From: G020353355 sp050116155
GTDB lineage: Bacteria; Desulfobacterota; Desulfobacteria; Desulfobacterales; JAHEIW01
Assembly: GCA_050116155.1 (NCBI GenBank)
Contig: JASFPE010000004.1
Coordinates: 1 to 34,882 of the forward strand
Reading direction: 5' to 3'
DNA length: 34,882 nt
This document shows, in pieces, positions 32,401 through 34,882 of the stretch. Each line of letters starts with the position of its first letter. Positions within the stretch are counted from its first letter, which is position 1. The translations under genes were made by a program, and so were the position numbers. Under the pieces are notes generated by a model. It did no database searches and was not told the DNA's origin. It saw nothing but the letters and a program-made list of their open reading frames with translations.

Positions 32401-34882
32401 CGGTAATTCGATAAGAGCCGGGGTGCGCGGGCGCAAACCGGCACATGACAGGCTCACCGGACGAGACCAATTGACATGTCGCAGCATTCACCCACTGATG
32501 GGTGTACTGGGTCAGATACGCATTGCCGGCACCTTTTACCCGGGCAGCCTTTGTTTCTCTGCGCTCAATCTTAACCGAAATGGGGATTCCAGTAATCGGT
32601 ATACCCTGTGGATTCACGACCAGCGCATCCACGGTTGCGGGCTGATCTTCATGTAAAATCCAGCCAGCGCGGCGCAGGCCAACGTAACGGTCTCTACCGG
32701 CATATTCGGCAGTTGCCCGGCTGGTGACATACTTGCCGCGATCATCCCTTACCGCACTTTCGACAATCAGTTTTCCGAACAAAATTGTGTTTTCGGAAAG
32801 GGTGAATCGTGTGGCCAGATTACCCCTGCTGTCGACAGCGCCGTCGGTCTGATGAAGGGTCTGTTTAAGCCGGCTTCCCGGCACATAGGTATCAAACCGA
32901 AAACCGGCAGCCTTTGGATCATCAGAATGAAAACTTCTGCTGTGCAACGTCACCGTGACGCGGGAGGAGGCGTCGGCATAAGGCCCTCCGGCATGCAGGC
33001 GAGCCTGGGTGGTGACTTCGATGTCATCTTCGGGCTGAAAGTGTTTTGCGTTCAGGTCGGTGGTCACCCGAAACGGAGCCGGAGTAAAGTCACTGACCAG
33101 CACCCGCATGGGCTGCCAGTTGTGCCGGGAAAAGCTTGCCGAAAGCTCGAATCGATACCACCCCACGGCACCGGTTCTGGATACGGTAAATTCACTATCA
33201 TAGGCGCCGAATTCCGATAATACCACATCCTTGACCTCGTGGACGGTTTTGCCCATGGGATCGACAATCTTCAGGCGGTATCCTTCCCTGGGGGCCGGCA
33301 CGAAAGTCTCATTATTCTGATTGCGGACGTAAAACTTATACTGAATGGTATCACCCGCCTTGTATATGCCCTGGGCGGTGATGCCCCAGGTGTGGATATG
33401 GCCGTAGCGCCTGCGCATATACGGCGATACCGTGTACTGGGAGGCGCGATAGGTATCTATGCGATACTGGTAATCCAGGGGAACCAGGGCGAGATCATCG
33501 CCTTTTTGGATACGTACAAAGAGCCGGGGATCTGCGACCTGATAGGCACGCAAATATGTTAACTGCGGGTCGATTTCACGGGTTCCGGCCAGCAGGGCCA
33601 CCCCGTCAGTGTCGGTTATGGCTCGGCTCAGCGGCTTGGGTTGTTGGGGTAAAGCCGCATAGGTGTTCTGGTAAATCGTGACGCGAGCATCGGCCACGGG
33701 TTTTGCTGTGGAAAACTCCGTGACCCACACCAGCGTGTTAAAATGCCCAACCTTGACATGCACATGAAAGGGGGTGACCTGGGCAAAGAACCAGCGCTCC
33801 CGATAATCTTTGGAAACATGCGGTGTGGAGTCAACAGTTCCCCCCACCACACCGGATTGACCGTCGAGCATGTCACGGATGTTCAGCGGAATCCTGAAGG
33901 CAACGTCCTCTGCCTCGGGAACCGGGATTTTTTGCTTTTGGCGGACAATCTTAGCTTGAGTGGTTAAACGGTCATAGGTGACAGTGACCTCGTCGAGGTT
34001 GGTCACCACCACAGGCATTTCCGTATCGATTGTCTTTTCCAGCACGGCCCTGGGATGGGTAAGCACAAAATCAGGCAAGCGGTGATCCGTGGCAAACTGC
34101 ATATCAATGGCAGTCGACAGTCTGCGTCCGAATTCATCCTTAAAATCGGCAGGGTTGCTCAGAATGTGGTATACCTGATAAGCTTTCAATACCTCCGGCA
34201 ACCAGACGCGATATTTACGCCCCTGCTTATGGGGGGAACGCAGACGGGAATAACCGCGGCGATTGGCCCAGGGGTCATAATCTGGGCGACCACCGGCCAG
34301 ATCGGGCGTGAAGGTCAGATGATCCCTGACCGTTTCGTTGATGACCGGTGCGCTGAACAACAGGGCAACGCGTGCCAGCGGATTGCAGCGGGGTTGCCGA
34401 GAAATCGCCGTCTGCGGTGCTATGGTGCGCTTTTCATCGTTATTATCCGTGCATTCAATCCCTTCAAAAGCAAATTCCGGAAAGGTATGAAACGCCACCA
34501 GAATTCGATTTTCCGCCCCTTTTTCGGGTCCCAGATATGAAACCAGGCCTGGCTCCACCTTCAACTCGACGTTCGTATTCAATACCAGTTCCACTTTGGG
34601 AGACACCAGCCATACGCGCCTGGCTTCGACTACCTGCGTTTTGAGTTTCTCCTTTGAAACTGTCTTATCTTGATCAGGTTTTTGGTCGGAGTCGGTAATC
34701 AAATATAACTTTTCTCCGGGAAGCGGCAATACAAAGGGCGCTTCTTTGTCCTCGGGATCCGGCTCCACATGCAGCGACACGCGCTGGGTCTGTTTCCCGT
34801 AGGCCAGCCCTTGCTTTCCGTAGGCCTGCATGAATAGATGATTTGCCACAGAGTTCCGCGAGACAGGTTGATTAAAGGTCAT
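29462..34882 (-). CDS. bacterial alpha-2-macroglobulin, 5' end outside window
   Basis: At least 1806 residues are encoded; the first codon visible happens to be ATG at the window edge, but the protein there is already inside a macroglobulin-type beta domain, so the true N-terminus (with signal peptide) lies upstream. Series of MG beta-sandwich domains are followed by the bait region and the A2M signature (YWNPSIVPDDRGKARIEFEAPDNLTGWRVLAMAV). The thioester motif CWEQ follows at visible residue 1295 within YEYTCWEQVLTKG. The C-terminal part has alpha/alpha-toroid and receptor-like domains. These periplasmic proteins trap proteases. CxEQ marks the thioester type paired with PBP1C, as here: pbpC follows immediately. 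Confidence 0.94.
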   Translation of the reverse strand: MTFNQPVSRNSVANHLFMQAYGKQGLAYGKQTQRVSLHVEPDPEDKEAPFVLPLPGEKLYLITDSDQKPDQDKTVSKEKLKTQVVEARRVWLVSPKVELVLNTNVELKVEPGLVSYLGPEKGAENRILVAFHTFPEFAFEGIECTDNNDEKRTIAPQTAISRQPRCNPLARVALLFSAPVINETVRDHLTFTPDLAGGRPDYDPWANRRGYSRLRSPHKQGRKYRVWLPEVLKAYQVYHILSNPADFKDEFGRRLSTAIDMQFATDHRLPDFVLTHPRAVLEKTIDTEMPVVVTNLDEVTVTYDRLTTQAKIVRQKQKIPVPEAEDVAFRIPLNIRDMLDGQSGVVGGTVDSTPHVSKDYRERWFFAQVTPFHVHVKVGHFNTLVWVTEFSTAKPVADARVTIYQNTYAALPQQPKPLSRAITDTDGVALLAGTREIDPQLTYLRAYQVADPRLFVRIQKGDDLALVPLDYQYRIDTYRASQYTVSPYMRRRYGHIHTWGITAQGIYKAGDTIQYKFYVRNQNNETFVPAPREGYRLKIVDPMGKTVHEVKDVVLSEFGAYDSEFTVSRTGAVGWYRFELSASFSRHNWQPMRVLVSDFTPAPFRVTTDLNAKHFQPEDDIEVTTQARLHAGGPYADASSRVTVTLHSRSFHSDDPKAAGFRFDTYVPGSRLKQTLHQTDGAVDSRGNLATRFTLSENTILFGKLIVESAVRDDRGKYVTSRATAEYAGRDRYVGLRRAGWILHEDQPATVDALVVNPQGIPITGIPISVKIERRETKAARVKGAGNAYLTQYTHQWVNAATCQLVSSGEPVMCRFAPAHPGSYRITATIHDARGRDHSTQLYQWVAGKGRVLWEDRPDNSLEIIAEKKSYRVGEIARYLVKNPYPGARALVTVERYGVLKRWVQSLDTSTPTIEFGVEKDFIPGFFLSVMVMSPRVDRPAGDDQVDLGKPTFRMGYVKVPVSDLYKEIIVEVSSAKETYKPRDRVTVDLQATVRSGEHREPVELAVAVLDEAVFDLIVQGRNYFDPYKGFYTIDGLDLENFSLLMRLVGRQKFEKKGANPAAGGGGDIELRSVFKFVSYWNPSIVPDDRGKARIEFEAPDNLTGWRVLAMAVTPGDRMGLGEGGFKVNRPTEIRPVMPNQVTAGDSFQAGFSIMNRTSERRQLTLTITAEGVIETEAGRTSQKVSQNLMAEPYKRVTVWIPLKTTSSGDVRFTARGGDVLDQDGVVHTLVVHKRYSLETAATYGSTESETVREHIQFPENMRTDVGRVSVVLAPSVLGNLEGAFGYIRDYEYTCWEQVLTKGVMASHYRNLKRYMSEDFEWEGFEGLPQAVLDRAAVYQAPNGGMTYYTPRNQYVSAFLSAYTAMAFNWLRDSGYQIPSAVEDKLHGYLQTVLRRNVVPDFYSRGMASTVRAVALAALVKHGRISLSDLRRYQPHVPEMSLFGKAHFLLAALGVAGSESIRTEACHLILAHANQSGGKFVFSEVIDDSYTRILSSALRTNGAVLSALVEYGKTPTGQQMVEDIPFKLVRHITQTRKKRDHWENTQENMFCMNALIEYSRVYEKDQPHLTLRALFDKEEIGQTRFADIRDDAVEFQRSIQADDPGRRSILELEREGQGRAYYGLRLFYAPKQLRPDPINAGIEIHREYSVERDSQWVLLKSPMQLKRGELVRVDLFVSLPGARNFVVVDDPVPGGLEAVNRDLATASTVDADKGEFDRAGGSWWFRYGDWSSYGVSRWSFYHQELRHDSARFYSEYLPAGNYHLSYTAQAIAPGEFMVMPVHSEEMYDPDVFGKGVAAELVVIREE

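Overview
This window looks like a chromosomal segment from a Gram-negative anaerobe, most likely a marine or sediment Desulfobacterota (Desulfobacterales-type sulfate reducer). That is an inference from gene content: an octaheme c-type cytochrome with TPRs next to a menaquinol-type Rieske/cytochrome b pair, tandem universal stress proteins, a complete Mrp antiporter operon, a SYLF protein, an alpha-2-macroglobulin/PBP1C pair, and many palindromic intergenic repeats. No rRNA, tRNA, CRISPR array, transposase or phage gene was seen.

Layout. Plus strand, 1-8630: a possible 3' end of an unknown gene, alanine racemase (alr), a cold-shock protein with its own promoter and terminator, a universal stress protein, and a seven-gene Mrp/Mnh Na+/H+ antiporter operon (A to G) with overlapping start and stop codons. 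Minus strand, 8746-19390, read from right to left: phosphoglycerate mutase (gpmI), class II fructose-bisphosphate aldolase, a GT4 glycosyltransferase, a GH13_18 sugar phosphorylase, glycerate 2-kinase, a second (PF07399-like) Na+/H+ antiporter and a tandem Usp protein. Minus strand, 19461-21169: a broken PAS/SpoIIE phosphatase remnant, a SYLF protein and a lipoprotein. Minus strand, 21408-26938: bactofilin, a methyltransferase-like protein, cytochrome b, Rieske protein and an octaheme-TPR cytochrome. Minus strand, 27143-34882: alpha-2-macroglobulin (5' end outside the window) followed by penicillin-binding protein 1C.

How the genes may work together. The phosphorylase and glycerate kinase suggest a glucosylglycerate-type solute: phosphorolysis gives glucose 1-phosphate and D-glycerate, the kinase makes 2-phosphoglycerate, and GpmI and aldolase connect that to glycolysis. 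The GT4 enzyme could make or extend the solute. With two Na+/H+ antiporter systems and two Usp proteins nearby, 2-19 kb reads as a salt and energy stress neighbourhood. The second notable unit is the tightly packed bactofilin / methyltransferase-like / cytochrome b / Rieske / octaheme-TPR set. It is a bc-type quinol oxidase with no cytochrome c1, and a multiheme protein is the likely electron acceptor.

The intergenic gaps are unusually rich in repeats: a 99-bp MITE-like element, a nested double palindrome, GACAGA-type short repeats, a palindrome overlapping a stop codon, and terminator-like hairpins. All assignments come from reading motifs and gene order; no database search was run.
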